Source: Flammulina velutipes (Eukaryota; Basidiomycota; Agaricomycetes; Agaricales; Physalacriaceae). Taken from it: a DNA stretch of 64,000 bases. The notes beneath the pieces were generated by a model, which was not told where the DNA came from, made no database searches, and worked only from the letters and a program-made list of their open reading frames with translations. The DNA lies in assembly GCA_011800155.1 (NCBI GenBank), contig CM022369.1:310001-374000 (forward strand), given 5' to 3'. Position numbers and translations under genes: made by a program. This document shows, piece by piece, positions 1 through 10,513 of the stretch (positions within the stretch are counted from its first letter, which is position 1; the number at the start of each line of letters is the position of its first letter).

Positions 1-1358
1 AAAGCTGGGCAGCGCGCTCACTGCTTCTCAGAACATGGGAACATATGCTCCTGCCTCTATAGATCCCTCAAAGCTTTCACTATGGCCGGTAACGCAACTA
101 TTCTTTGGAGTTGGGCAACTGTCGGCTCACATTATTTATAAAGCAAACCGCAGCCGGCAACACGTCCGCATTTGATGCTATGGGACGTACCAGTATAGCA
201 GAGACGCTGCAGATCAGCAAAGGGGACGTCAACAACCCATTTCCGTCTTACGTGAAGGCGTTCTCAGACGCTCGTGAAACCACTATGCACATGGTAAGGA
301 ATTACGGAAAAGGAATGCACGAGTTCCTCCTACGCGACAAGGGTGACTCTGAAGCGATTTGCATTCGGGTTTGAAAAGTCCTCTACTTCAAGCGTAGCTT
401 GGTTCTCACGCCTTTCCATTAGATCTTGGGTATTCACAAACTGAACGACGATACACCTCTTATTTCCCTCATCTATCGAAACGCCACACACGCCGAGCCA
501 TTAGACGCTACCAAAGGGTTTATGGAGCATCTCGTCGCAAGTGGCTACTTGCCCCAGATTGTTGCAACAACCCAAGAGCAAGCGCTCTTCCGGAAGATAT
601 TGGCAGAGAATTCTCGGCGTATTTCTCCAGATTTTAAACCCAAGAAAGAGAGTTATGAGGCTACATTCGAGCCATCCTTCGTGGTTCCTCTCAACCCGAT
701 AAACCAATTGGACATCGGAAAGCTCTTGCACAATGCAGGCTGTTCCGTTTGCGGTGAAAAAACCGTCAGCAGATGCTCACAATGCCAGTCGGTTTCATAT
801 TGTGGACGAGGTAAGCTCTAAGACTCCATGACTTCCCCGACTAAAACATACAATTTCTCAGAATGTCAAAAAGCGCACTGGCCAGAACACAAAAGTATCT
901 GCAAATCTCTCAAAGGCGGAATGTGGATCCCATTGAAGATGGTCACTGAAATCACAGTCGACGGCAAGACTGTCAGGCCTGCATTTGCGAGTAATCACGG
1001 ACCTCCTCCGCGGTCAGTCAACGACTGGGATACACGGAACCTGCGCACGAAAGATGCCCCACCCAACGTGCACGGTGACCAGCCATTCATCATCAAGATT
1101 CAGAAGCCCCTCGACCACCCGGGATCCATGCATATCCAAAATTCTTCCTATCCCAAGCCGTTGCTAGTGTATGATCGACAGAGGAGCTTTTCAGTGCACG
1201 CTCTCGAGGAGGATGACCCAGATGCTTACAAGAAGATTGTGGACACCATCCTGGCTGGGAATAACAAGATGAAGATGTATAGATGGGCGAAGAGAGTCGG
1301 TGATTATGGTCTTACTGTTTGTTTGGATCGTGAACCGATACCCGAACCCAACTGGTAA
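1..1358 (+). CDS. MYND zinc-finger protein (5' partial, paralog A)
   Basis: The 3' part of a gene that begins before the window. Exons by splice consensus are <1-88, 144-368, 423-810 and 862-1358, and the stop is TAA. The MYND finger is split by the last intron: CSVCGEKTVSRCSQC, then SYCGRG, then ECQKAHWPEHKSICK, giving the CxxC..CxxC..YC..C..HxxxC ligand set. MYND fingers usually bind proline-rich partner peptides; no enzyme domain is visible, so the function is unknown. The ~165-residue tail after the finger (LLVYDRQRSF, YRWAKR near the end) is shared with the two minus-strand paralogs at 1547-5516, so the whole protein belongs to one family. The missing N-terminus presumably carries the Cys/His module seen in those paralogs. 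Family is certain, role is not. Confidence 0.85.
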
Positions 1359-1546
1359 ATAATGAGAATGTAATGAACTATGTTTTGATGCGTGGACCGT
1401 TATTCAAAGCGTTACAACGTTTCGCGTAAGCGCAAAATTTCTAGCTAGATTGATATCATCTTCGATTGCCAACAATTGCAGCTGTAGTACTGAAGAAATA
1501 CAAGTATCGTTAAGAGGCTGTCCAACATCGGTGAATGTATGTACGT

Positions 1547-3381
1547 CTACCACGTCGGCTCTGGTTCCGGGATGCGATCCATGCACACACTAAGTTCGAA
1601 CGGCCCAGTCCTCTTGGCCCATCGATAGACTTTGTTCCAGTTGTTGCGAGCAATAATGTGCTTCATCGCCTCCTCGTACGCTGTTGGGTCGTCGTCGCGC
1701 ATCACGTAAGCCCTAAAACTCCTCTGACGGTCGTATACCAACAACGCCACTGGCGACTGTTCGCCTGGATTAGCTTGAACTATTAGCTTCTGAACCTTGA
1801 CCAAGAACAGTTGGTCGGCGTGAACGTTCGCTGGCGGGCTATCATTGGCGTGATCCTTTGCCACATTTGCCGTCTTCTCGGCCGCACTCAACGTAGAGAT
1901 GGATTCTGTTTTGTTGATAATAGCTGAGTATAGTTTCGCGCCATTGACGGTAGGATGATTCTTGAAGCTCATCGGCAGCCAGTTCCCACCTATGGTCTTG
2001 CATACGGCCTTGTGTTCCTTCCAGTCGATCTTCTGACACGCTAGTCGACGTGTCAACGTGGGTGTGTGATAATGGACAAAGTTACACACCTGGTCCACAA
2101 TAGGATACAGATTGACATACAGTGCAACGACGCCCCTTCACGTCATCACCACAAAGATAGCAGCCGGTGTTGGAAGACAAACGTCCGATGTCGATTTGCT
2201 CAAGCGGGTACAAAGGAATGAAAAAGGACGGCTTGAAGTGACGTTCATATGACTCCAGTTTGGGCTTGAACTTTGAGGAGATACGCTGCGAATTTTGGGA
2301 GAGTAGTTTGCGAAGGAGGGCCTGCTCGCGATTTGTGCAGCGGATATGATCAAGTACGCCAATGCTGGCTAGATTTAGAACGAACTCTGCAGTTTCTCGA
2401 AGCGGCGTTCCCGAATCGGCATTGGCATAGACGAGGGCAATAAGAGGTGTCTCCCTATTCACATTGCGGATGTTTAAGACCTGTGAAATTTATCTCAGTG
2501 TCCCGTGCGTTGTAATAACAGTATCCAAACTGACTCGAATGCAAATAGTTTCGGTGCTATCTTTGTCTTGGAGGAGGAATGCTGTTCGGCCCATCTCGAA
2601 GCTGCGCGCAAGGTGAAGTAAAGTCTGGCGTGCATCCATAAAGGCATTCTGGTATAGAATGCTTTGCGTTGGGTTCCTGCTCCGTTCGAATAATTCACCA
2701 GTAGTGAACTTTCCCATAGCTTCGAACGCGGTTAAGCCTTCAGCTTCAGCAACCTAAGTAGATCTTGATTAATTCTCTGAACAATCCAATGTATTGTCAC
2801 TTACCGCCCATACTGGAAATTTGGAGAGGTCGATAGGAGACCCTTCAAACATCTCTGATAGCTTTTGCGAGTTTTTAAGACATTTTTTGAGCTTCTTGTT
2901 AAGTGCGTCATCCGACAACTTGGTTGCAGAGGGCACGTCGATTCCCATTGACTTGAGGAGTCCAAGTAGATCTACCCTGGAGTGCACCCGACCTGCAAAA
3001 TGCTTGTCCCTTGCTTGAGATATAATGAGGGATGTCCAGTCAAAGCACTTCTCGCAGTTGAGAATCGAGTGGGGCTTGCACTGGTACCCAACGTTGCCCG
3101 AGAAAACGGCACCCAAGCTATAAGCGTGGAGAGATGTTCTTGTCTGAATGGATTTGAATGTGCTGTCAATGTTGAACCCCGTGAAGGCTTACCTCCATGT
3201 CAAAGTTCCCTCCTACAGCTGACTTGATGGTATGGTCGTCCGAAATTCTGGAGTTGTTGTCCATTCTGTAGTCGGCCACACAGATGTTGCACAACTCACT
3301 GCCATGATCTTTACAGAACATGAAGCCGTTGACTATGAAGGATTCCTTCATGATAGACGAGGACGAGAGTAGATGAGACAT
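1547..3381 (-). CDS. MYND zinc-finger protein (paralog B)
   Basis: Five exons, in coding order 3381-3193, 3143-2805, 2753-2535, 2480-2090 and 2040-1547, encode about 543 residues. The N-terminus has a compact Cys/His motif, FCKDHGSELCNICVADYR, which may be a second metal site. The middle is helical with no named domain. A MYND finger follows (CYLCGDDVKGRRC, SYCGPG, ACQKIDWKEHKAVCK), then the family tail ending in PEPEPTW. The finger is split by an intron at the same place as in the other copies, so the family shares one gene structure. It converges on paralog A with about 190 bp between stops and is tandem with paralog C, with conserved exon-intron borders. Function unknown. Confidence 0.85.
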
Positions 3382-3462
3382 GTCTGGAACTTAGATCAAA
3401 ACATTTTCGTAAGAAAAGGCAACAGCTCACCCCTCATCGTCATTTAACACAACCAATAAAAG

Positions 3463-3660
3463 TAATGCTGAACGGCAAGACAGTCGGGCCTGCATTTCTC
3501 AGTACTCGTAGACCTGCTCCACGGTCAGTGCACGACTGGGATACGCGGAACGAAAGATACCTCACCCACCCAATGTGCCCACTTTCATCATCAAGACATT
3601 CAGCTAGTTTAGTAGCATCTTCGATTGCCAGCGAAAACATCATTGCAGGTAACATTAAGA
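3463..3660 (+). pseudogene. Relic of MYND paralog A (last exon plus 3' flank)
   Basis: On the + strand, 3466-3560 reads NGKTVGPAF, then PRSVHDWDTRN. This matches the last exon of paralog A (DGKTVRPAF, PRSVNDWDTRN) near 960-1040. The match continues at nucleotide level to about 3600 but loses the frame. It then jumps to sequence matching the 3' flank of paralog A near 1440-1535 (shared 'catcttcgattgcca'). The fragment is therefore the truncated end of a duplicated copy, with about 330 bp deleted inside. It lies just upstream of paralog B and just downstream of paralog C, where the junction of a tandem duplication would fall. Not functional. Confidence 0.8.
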
Positions 3661-3683
3661 AGACAACATCAGTGAAAGTACGT

Positions 3684-5516
3684 TTACCACGTCGGCTCTG
3701 GCTCCGGAATACGATCCAAGCACACACTAAGTTCGAACGGCCCAGTCCTCTTCGCCCATCGATAGACTTTGTTCCGATTATTGCGAGCAATAATGTGCCT
3801 CATCGCCTCCTGGTACGCTGTTGGGTCGTCGTCGCGCATCACGTAAGCCATGAAACTCCTCTGACGGTCGTACACCAGCAACGCCACCGGCGTCTGCATG
3901 CCTGGGTCAGCCTGCACTACCAGCTTCTGAACCTTGACCAAGAACGGCTGGTTCCCGTGAACGTCCGCTGGCGGGCTATCATCGTCGTGGTCCTTAGTCG
4001 CCTGTGCCATTTTCTTGGACGCGCTCAACATAGAGAGGGATTCTGATCTGTTGAAAATGGAGTTGTACCCTTTCTTGCCGTTGACGGTCGGTTGATTCTT
4101 GAAATCCATCGACAACCAGTTCCCACCTTTGATGGTTTTGCAAAAAACCTTGTGTTCCTTCCAGTCAATCTTCTGACACGCTGGTCGACGTGTCAACGTT
4201 GAATACGATACGAGGCAAAATCACACACCTGGTCCACAATAGGATACAGATTGACACGCAGAGCAACGACTCTTGCTATCATCGCCACAACGATGGCAGC
4301 CAGTGTTATGAGACAAACGTCCTATATCGGTTTGCTCAAGCGGGTACAAGGGAATGAGAAAGGACGACTTGAAGTGACGTTCAGAAGACTGGAGGTTGGG
4401 TTTGAAATTTGAAGAGACACGCTGAGAGTTTTGTGTGAGCAATTTGCGAAGGAGAGCCTGCTCGCGGTTTGTACATTGGATCTGTGCAAGCAACCCAGTG
4501 CGGATTATGTTCCCTACGAAGTCTAAGTTATCTTGAGGCGACGTTCCCAGATCGGCAATGGAATAGATGAGTGCGATGATGGGCGTCTCGCTATTGACCT
4601 TGTAGATATTTAGAACCTGTAAGTTGTGTCAGTGCTCAGCACCTTGGGTAAACGGTATCTATGCACTAACTCGGATGCAGATAGCTTCGGTGGAATCTTT
4701 GTCTTGAAGTATTAATGCTGCTTTTCCCATCCCGAAGTTGCGTATAAGGTGAAGTAAAGTTTGGCGCGCGTCCATAAAGGCGTCCTCGTACAATGGGATG
4801 CTTCGGTTAGGGTTCATGCTCTGCTGGACGGCTTCACTAGTGCTGAACTTTCCCATAGCTTGAAGTGCAGTTTTGGTTTCAGCCGGCTATACATACATTG
4901 AAAAGGGTTCCGAACAATGCGATACATCGAACACTCACCGTCCACGGTGGAAATTTAGAGAGATCAATAGGAAGCTTTTCGAAGGTTTGTGATATTTTTT
5001 GCGAATATGTAAGGGCGTTTCCGAGCTTTTTGTTGAGGGCGTCATCCGACATCTTGGTTTCTGGGGGCATGTCGATTCCCATTGACTTGAGGAGTCCGAG
5101 AAGATCTGCCCTTGAGTGCACCCGGCCTTCAAAGTCCTTGTCCCCCGCTTGAGATATAATGAGAGATGGCCAGTCAAAGCATCGTTCGCAGTCAAGAGTC
5201 GAGTGGGTTTGGCACTGGTATCCTCTGTAGCCATCTTGCCCAGCATTGCCTGAAAACACGGCACCCAGACTATAAGCGCGTAGAGATGTTCTTTTCTAGA
5301 TGGATTTCAATGCATTGTCGATATTATCACCCGGAACAGGCATACCTCCATGTTGAAGTTCCTTCCCACAGCTGACTTTATTTTCGTATGGTCGTCCGAA
5401 ATTCTATAGTTGTTGCCCATCCTGTAGTCGGCGCCACAGATATTGCATAGCTCACTGCCATGATCTGTGCAGAACATGAAGCCATTCACCGTAAAAGAAT
5501 CGTCCATGACGGTCAA
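3684..5516 (-). CDS. MYND zinc-finger protein (paralog C)
   Basis: Five exons, 5516-5346, 5295-4939, 4886-4671, 4616-4229 and 4180-3684, encode about 542 residues; the start could also be the Met three codons in. The layout equals paralog B: N-terminal FCTDHGSELCNICGADYR, a middle region with CERCFDWPSLI, and a MYND finger (CHRCGDDSKSRCSAC, SYCGPG, ACQKIDWKEHKVFCK). The C-terminal tail is nearly identical to paralog B, so the duplication looks fairly recent. No stop or frameshift is seen. The 5' flank is only about 115 bp and is shared head to head with the carboxylase gene starting at 5633. A role cannot be assigned. Confidence 0.85.
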
Positions 5517-5632
5517 GGACTAGTTACTGTAGATGTGGCAGGCTTGAGGCCGAGATCAAAACGGACATGTTCGCCGGAAAAGATCCGAAGCAACAAACGC
5601 TTACCCCGCATCGTCATTCAGCACAACCTATA

Positions 5633-8603
5633 ATGCTGACCACCACCACCAAGCGTTCTTTGGCTCCTCGGAGGATAACTAGGCCTACCTCTACATCCAT
5701 ACGTGGACTTGTACAACGATGCGGTCTGAGCTCCCAAAGAGCCGCGATCAGTACAGTTCCTTCCCTCTCTACAAGTCGAGGCTTCCACTGGTCGACCAAG
5801 CAGAATTTTGCCTTTCGTACGCGTCATTTTTCCTTTATAATGATATACACTGACTCACTCAGCATTCGAAGGCTCCCGCACTCGTCGTCCGCACTTTGAC
5901 AAGATTCTTGTTGCCAATAGGTGCGGCGTATCCTCATCTACTTTCTCGTCCCTAATCATCTGTCGCAGAGGAGAAATAGCATGTAGAGTTATACGGACAG
6001 CCAAGAAACTAGGAATCAAGACCGTCGCGGTCTATAGTGAAGTAGATCAGGATTCCCTTCACGTCCAGATGGTGAGCAATAACTCATCCTATATCTTCCT
6101 CTGACACCATTTGTAGGCAGATGAAGCATACTGCATAGGTCCAGCACAATCCTCAGAAAGCTATGTGAATCTCCTTTCCCTTTCTAGATGTACCACGTCT
6201 GATTGTTTGTCCGATATAGCTTCGAATGGACAAGATAATAGAGGTCTGTCAGCTAAGTGGTGCCCAGGTATGCTCTCTTGCTTTCGTTTACATACTTAAC
6301 TAATGCACTCATAGGCGGTCCATCCAGGGTGCCTCTAATTCATATCGAACACATGTATCCATCTAATTGCCCTCGAAGATACGGTTTCTTGAGCGAGAAC
6401 GCGGCATTTGCAGAGAGGCTAAAGGACGAAGGAATCATTTTCATCGGTCCTCCGCCGAGTGCCATCGTCAGTATGGGTTCGAAGAGGTATCACAGCAGCT
6501 CATTTCTTGTCAAATTCGACTAATGTCTACCGCAGCGAATCCAAGAACATTATGCTCGGTCAGTTTCGTCAATTTCCATCAATGTGTACAATGTCTTACG
6601 CCTCATGATCATGAAGCTGCTGCTGTACCATGCGTTCCAGGATATCACGGAAAGAATCAAGATCCGGATTTCTTGTACCAGCAAGCGAAGCAAATAGGTA
6701 TGTATGTTCACATGGGTCGTTATATGCCAATCTGACGCTGGAAAGGCTTTCCCGTCCTCATCAAGGCTATCCACGGTGGTGGCGGCAAAGGAATGCGAAC
6801 CGTGATCGAAGATACGCCCGAAGCGTTCCAAGAAGGTCTCTCTTCAGCGAAACGGGAGTCGTTAAAGGCATTCGGAAACGACGTTGTGCTGATCGAAAAG
6901 TACATCGAGCGTCCACGGCATGTTGAAGTGCAAGTTTTCGCTGATACTCTGGGCAACGTCGTCAGTCTTTGGGAGAGAGATTGTTCTGTTCAGAGGCGAA
7001 ACCAGAAGATCATCGAGGAGGTATGCGTATCTCATTCTGATATTGCATAGGTACTGACATATCCCAAGGCACCTGCACCTGGTCTAACTCCCGAACTACG
7101 CGCCGATCTGGGAGACAAAGCTGTGGCTGCCGCCAAGGCAGTGAATTATGTTGGCGCTGGAACTGTCGAGTTTATATTTGACAATGACACGCAGGACTTT
7201 TACTTCATGGAAATGTTAGTGTGGGCTCCCTCTACGAAAACTGTCACCAACCTTGTCCCGATAGGAACACCCGTTTGCAAGTGGAACACCCGGTGACGGA
7301 AATGATCACTGGTTTGGACTTGGTGGAGTGGCAGCTTGAGGTCCGTGGTCTGTGTCTTGTTGACCTCTTCAGCTGATACGTTTTCCCAGGTAGCCGCCGG
7401 TAATCCTCTCCCGCTGGACCAGTCATCCATCCCCCTGGTTGGACATGCCTTTGAAGCGAGAATCTACGCAGAGAATCCTCGCAATCAGTTCCTCCCGGAC
7501 TCTGGGCCACTGCTATACTTGTCGACACCCACCCCGACACACATATTTGCTCCTACGGTGCCCGCTGGTGCTGCTCAAGAGATATCACCCTCGCTTCGAA
7601 TCGAGCAAGGCTTTAACCAAGGTTCACAGATCGGTGTGTTCTACGACCCAATGATTGCAAAGGTGATCAGCCATGGCAGAGATCGAACGGAGGCGTTGCG
7701 AATTCTGAGGAAGGCACTGGGAGAATACCATGTCGTTGGGGTGTCCACAAATGTCGACTTCCTGAAAAACCTGGCAGGGAACCAGGCATTCATTGACAAA
7801 GAGCTGGAGACAGGGTTTATTGCGGTAAATTTTCATTGAGCTGGTGACTGACCATCGCTGATCCTTCGTCTGGATAGAAACACTTCGACGAACTTTTCCC
7901 TCCCATTCAAACGCCATCGCCTGAAACGTATGCTCTAGCTGCGTTGTTCGTGGTTCTGAGAGACCAACCAGTGTCCAACGGGACGCCATGGACGACGTTG
8001 GTTTCGAGGCGGTTTGGAGGAGATCCGTATGAGCGCCTCATAACGCTACAGGAAGACATTGGCGAGAACGATGCTGTCGGCGTCTCGGTCAAGTCAACGG
8101 CTCCAGGGCGTTTCGATGTTGCCGTTAATGGTACGACGTTCTCCAACGTGTCAGCGCGATTGCTATCGCCTACGAAGCTCTCCGCGCGACTAGGAAATTC
8201 TTTAGTAGAGACTACGGTGGTATCGCAGAAGCCCTCACCTGCTACGCCAGCCTCGACGTCGCATAACACGATGGAAAGAGTGCACCTGTTCACCGGAGGC
8301 GAAAAGACGACTTTGGTCCTTCCTTCGCCGGCTTGGCTGATTTCTTTAGGTGGGGATGTGTTGGGTGCGGCCAAGGGAGCACTGAAAGCACCCATGCCTA
8401 GCTTGGTTGTGGAGGTAAAGGTGAAGGTGGGGGATCGGGTGGAAAAGGGCCAGGTAGTCGTTATTTTGGAGAGTATGAAGACGGAGACCGCGATGAGAGC
8501 GGATCGGCCTGGGGTGGTGAAGGCGGTTGGATGTACGAATGGAGAGATGGTCGAGGAAGGTAGACAGCTGGTGGATTTTGAGGCGGATGACGACGTCGAA
8601 TGA
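5633..8603 (+). CDS. mccA: 3-methylcrotonyl-CoA carboxylase, biotin-containing alpha subunit
   Basis: Mitochondrial leucine breakdown: carries biotin and carboxylates it for transfer to 3-methylcrotonyl-CoA by the beta subunit, which is not in this window. Fourteen exons encode about 774 residues: 5633-5816, 5863-5920, 5969-6071, 6117-6164, 6220-6267, 6315-6328, 6379-6486, 6536-6558, 6617-6697, 6746-7020, 7069-7214, 7265-7340, 7390-7824, 7878-8603. The first ~60 residues are rich in Arg, Ser and Thr with no acids, as in a mitochondrial presequence. Biotin carboxylase motifs follow: [23 protein letters not shown], the ATP-grasp IHGGGGKGM, and [13 protein letters not shown]. The C-terminal biotinyl domain has ESMKTE with the target lysine. 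In a pyruvate or acetyl-CoA carboxylase a carboxyltransferase would follow; here the protein ends, which fits MCC alpha. Confidence 0.93.
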
Positions 8604-9091
8604 ATACGTGGGCGTACTGTAGGTACGACCGCTGTAACCTGGCAATGCAGCAATGCTCTCAGCACGATCGATGTTTTTTTTTCATGCACGTAGCAAATGG
8701 AGTCTTGACGGCAATTCATAACATCCAAGGCCACTGACACACGAGTAGGAAAAGGTAAACAGGATTCATTCAAATGTACAACTAAACGATATACTGAGTA
8801 GATGTACCAGGAAAAAATCGACATGCCGTTTTCTTTCATTGTCAAAACGACACTTCCTAGACTGGATGTTACTCTTGGAACTACAGGACGAGTTGAAAAA
8901 CAAGTCTCTGGCACTGCACAGATGGTCGAGGAGTCTACAACGAGCAGCGTGGCATGGTCCCGTGGAGAGATGCAAAGCAGAGAAAAACAGGTTTATATAT
9001 CCCTAGGAAAATTTCCCACGGCCACGTGGACTGCATTTGCCGCATGAGGGCAAGAGCCGGCACGAAAAAGTCGACTACGAGGAGGTAGGAA
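8604..9091. other. Intergenic, carboxylase 3' flank and uS15m promoter
   Basis: About 490 bp between two + strand genes. It holds short T-rich tracts but no reading frame with family similarity and no repeat. Confidence 0.5.
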
Positions 9092-10014
9092 ATGTTCAGG
9101 TCGTGTTTGGCGCAAGGTGCGTTGTAATTCAAGGCCGCACGACTCATGCTCTAACTTATTGGTAGCGTCGCGGTCACTGGGCTCAACCAGCTCCTCTGCA
9201 TACATCCAGACTTCCGCGGTTCTCCGGTCAAAGGCGGACGACATTTCACGTCGACTCCGGCGCGAACAAAAGCTCCAAAAACGCGCTGAGGACCTTGCCA
9301 ATCGTCCAAGTCCCGTCCTCGGCGTCAGCCCCGGGAATGAGATCAAATGGCAGACGTCCGACCTTGCAAAAGTTCTCGTAGATGAATCAGAATTCGACAA
9401 CCCCCCGGAACCCACCATCATACAGACGGCCGTCGGTGAGGTATCCATTCCGAAACATCTGGCGTATGGAATATCGGAGGAGGAGAAATCTCTGTTGTTC
9501 AACAAGCTCCCCGAGGTCTCGTCGACGCGGACGGTTGTCAATAGAGACGTAGTCGAATCGGCTGCCCTCAAGATAATGCAGCAGACAGAAGGATCACAGG
9601 AGGCGAAGAAAGTCGGCCTGTTTGCCATGGCGGTGGACCTGAGGAACGCCAATGCGAACGGTATACACTACGAGAACAGGCAGCGGATTATACGCGAATT
9701 CTCTACGCCGGAGAACCCATACGACCCCGGACGTATCGAAGTTCAGGGTACGTTCATTACTCTTTCCTCCTGCGGCTATTTCTCATAATTATGCAGCTGC
9801 CATCCTCACGTATCGTATACGCAACATGTGGCAGCATATGACGAGCAGGCAGCATAGGAAAGACGTAGCGAGCAAGCGACGTTTGAGGTTTCTTGTATAC
9901 CAACGCGCCAGGACGTTGAAGTACCTCAAACGTGTCGATAGGGTGCGCTATGATATCGCTCTCCAACGTATGGGCTTGGAGCCTGGTTCCGTCGAGGGCG
10001 AACTCATGGTATAA
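9092..10014 (+). CDS. Mitochondrial small-subunit ribosomal protein uS15m
   Basis: Three exons, 9092-9116, 9166-9747 and 9797-10014, encode about 274 residues. The first exon gives only MFRSCLAQ; joined to the next it makes a Ser/Arg-rich presequence, which supports this start and import into mitochondria. The C-terminal third is the S15 fold: AAILTYRIRNMWQHM, then HRKDVASKRRLRFLVYQRA, then RTLKYLKRVDRVRYDIAL. These are the conserved positions that bind small-subunit rRNA. The long N-terminal extension is usual for fungal mitochondrial S15 (yeast Mrps28). It would act in mitoribosome assembly and translation. Confidence 0.88.
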
Positions 10015-10513
10015 CCTACAATAACCTACCACTAATATATGCAATTGCTTCGTGCTCCAATCTGCATACCCATCGAACACACAGTGTCTCGCTCTGCTCC
10101 CCTCGCTGGGTTCCCAACACTTTCTCTTTCCTTATCATGAGGAACAAAGGGCTTCGGGAAAGGTCGACGAAAAGTCGTCATTCCACGGAATAAAGTAGAT
10201 ACTGGTCACGTTAGGACAATACTGACTCAGTCGATGTATCAGGGCGGTAGACTTTTTACGCGTACACACGTCCCATTTTTCAAGATCGCTTATTGCTCCA
10301 GTCTGTCATCGTATATCTTTGAAGAATATGGCCTGTATTACTCACTGTACGTCTCGAAGGACAAAGGCTGTCAAGACTAGTACAAGATAGAAGCTGACGC
10401 CACGTTAATTAATGAGTTAAATGATCGGCACGTGGCTTGGGTTCACAATTCTTGGGCCTTGACATCATAGCCCAATTATTTCGTCCTCTCTCTTTCCCCC
10501 TCACCAGCCCAAA
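10015..10513. other. Intergenic, beta-tubulin promoter region
   Basis: About 500 bp. The last 60 bp before the tubulin ATG at 10514 are pyrimidine-rich (tcctctctctttccccc), common in fungal core promoters of housekeeping genes. Nothing else is recognised. Confidence 0.45.
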
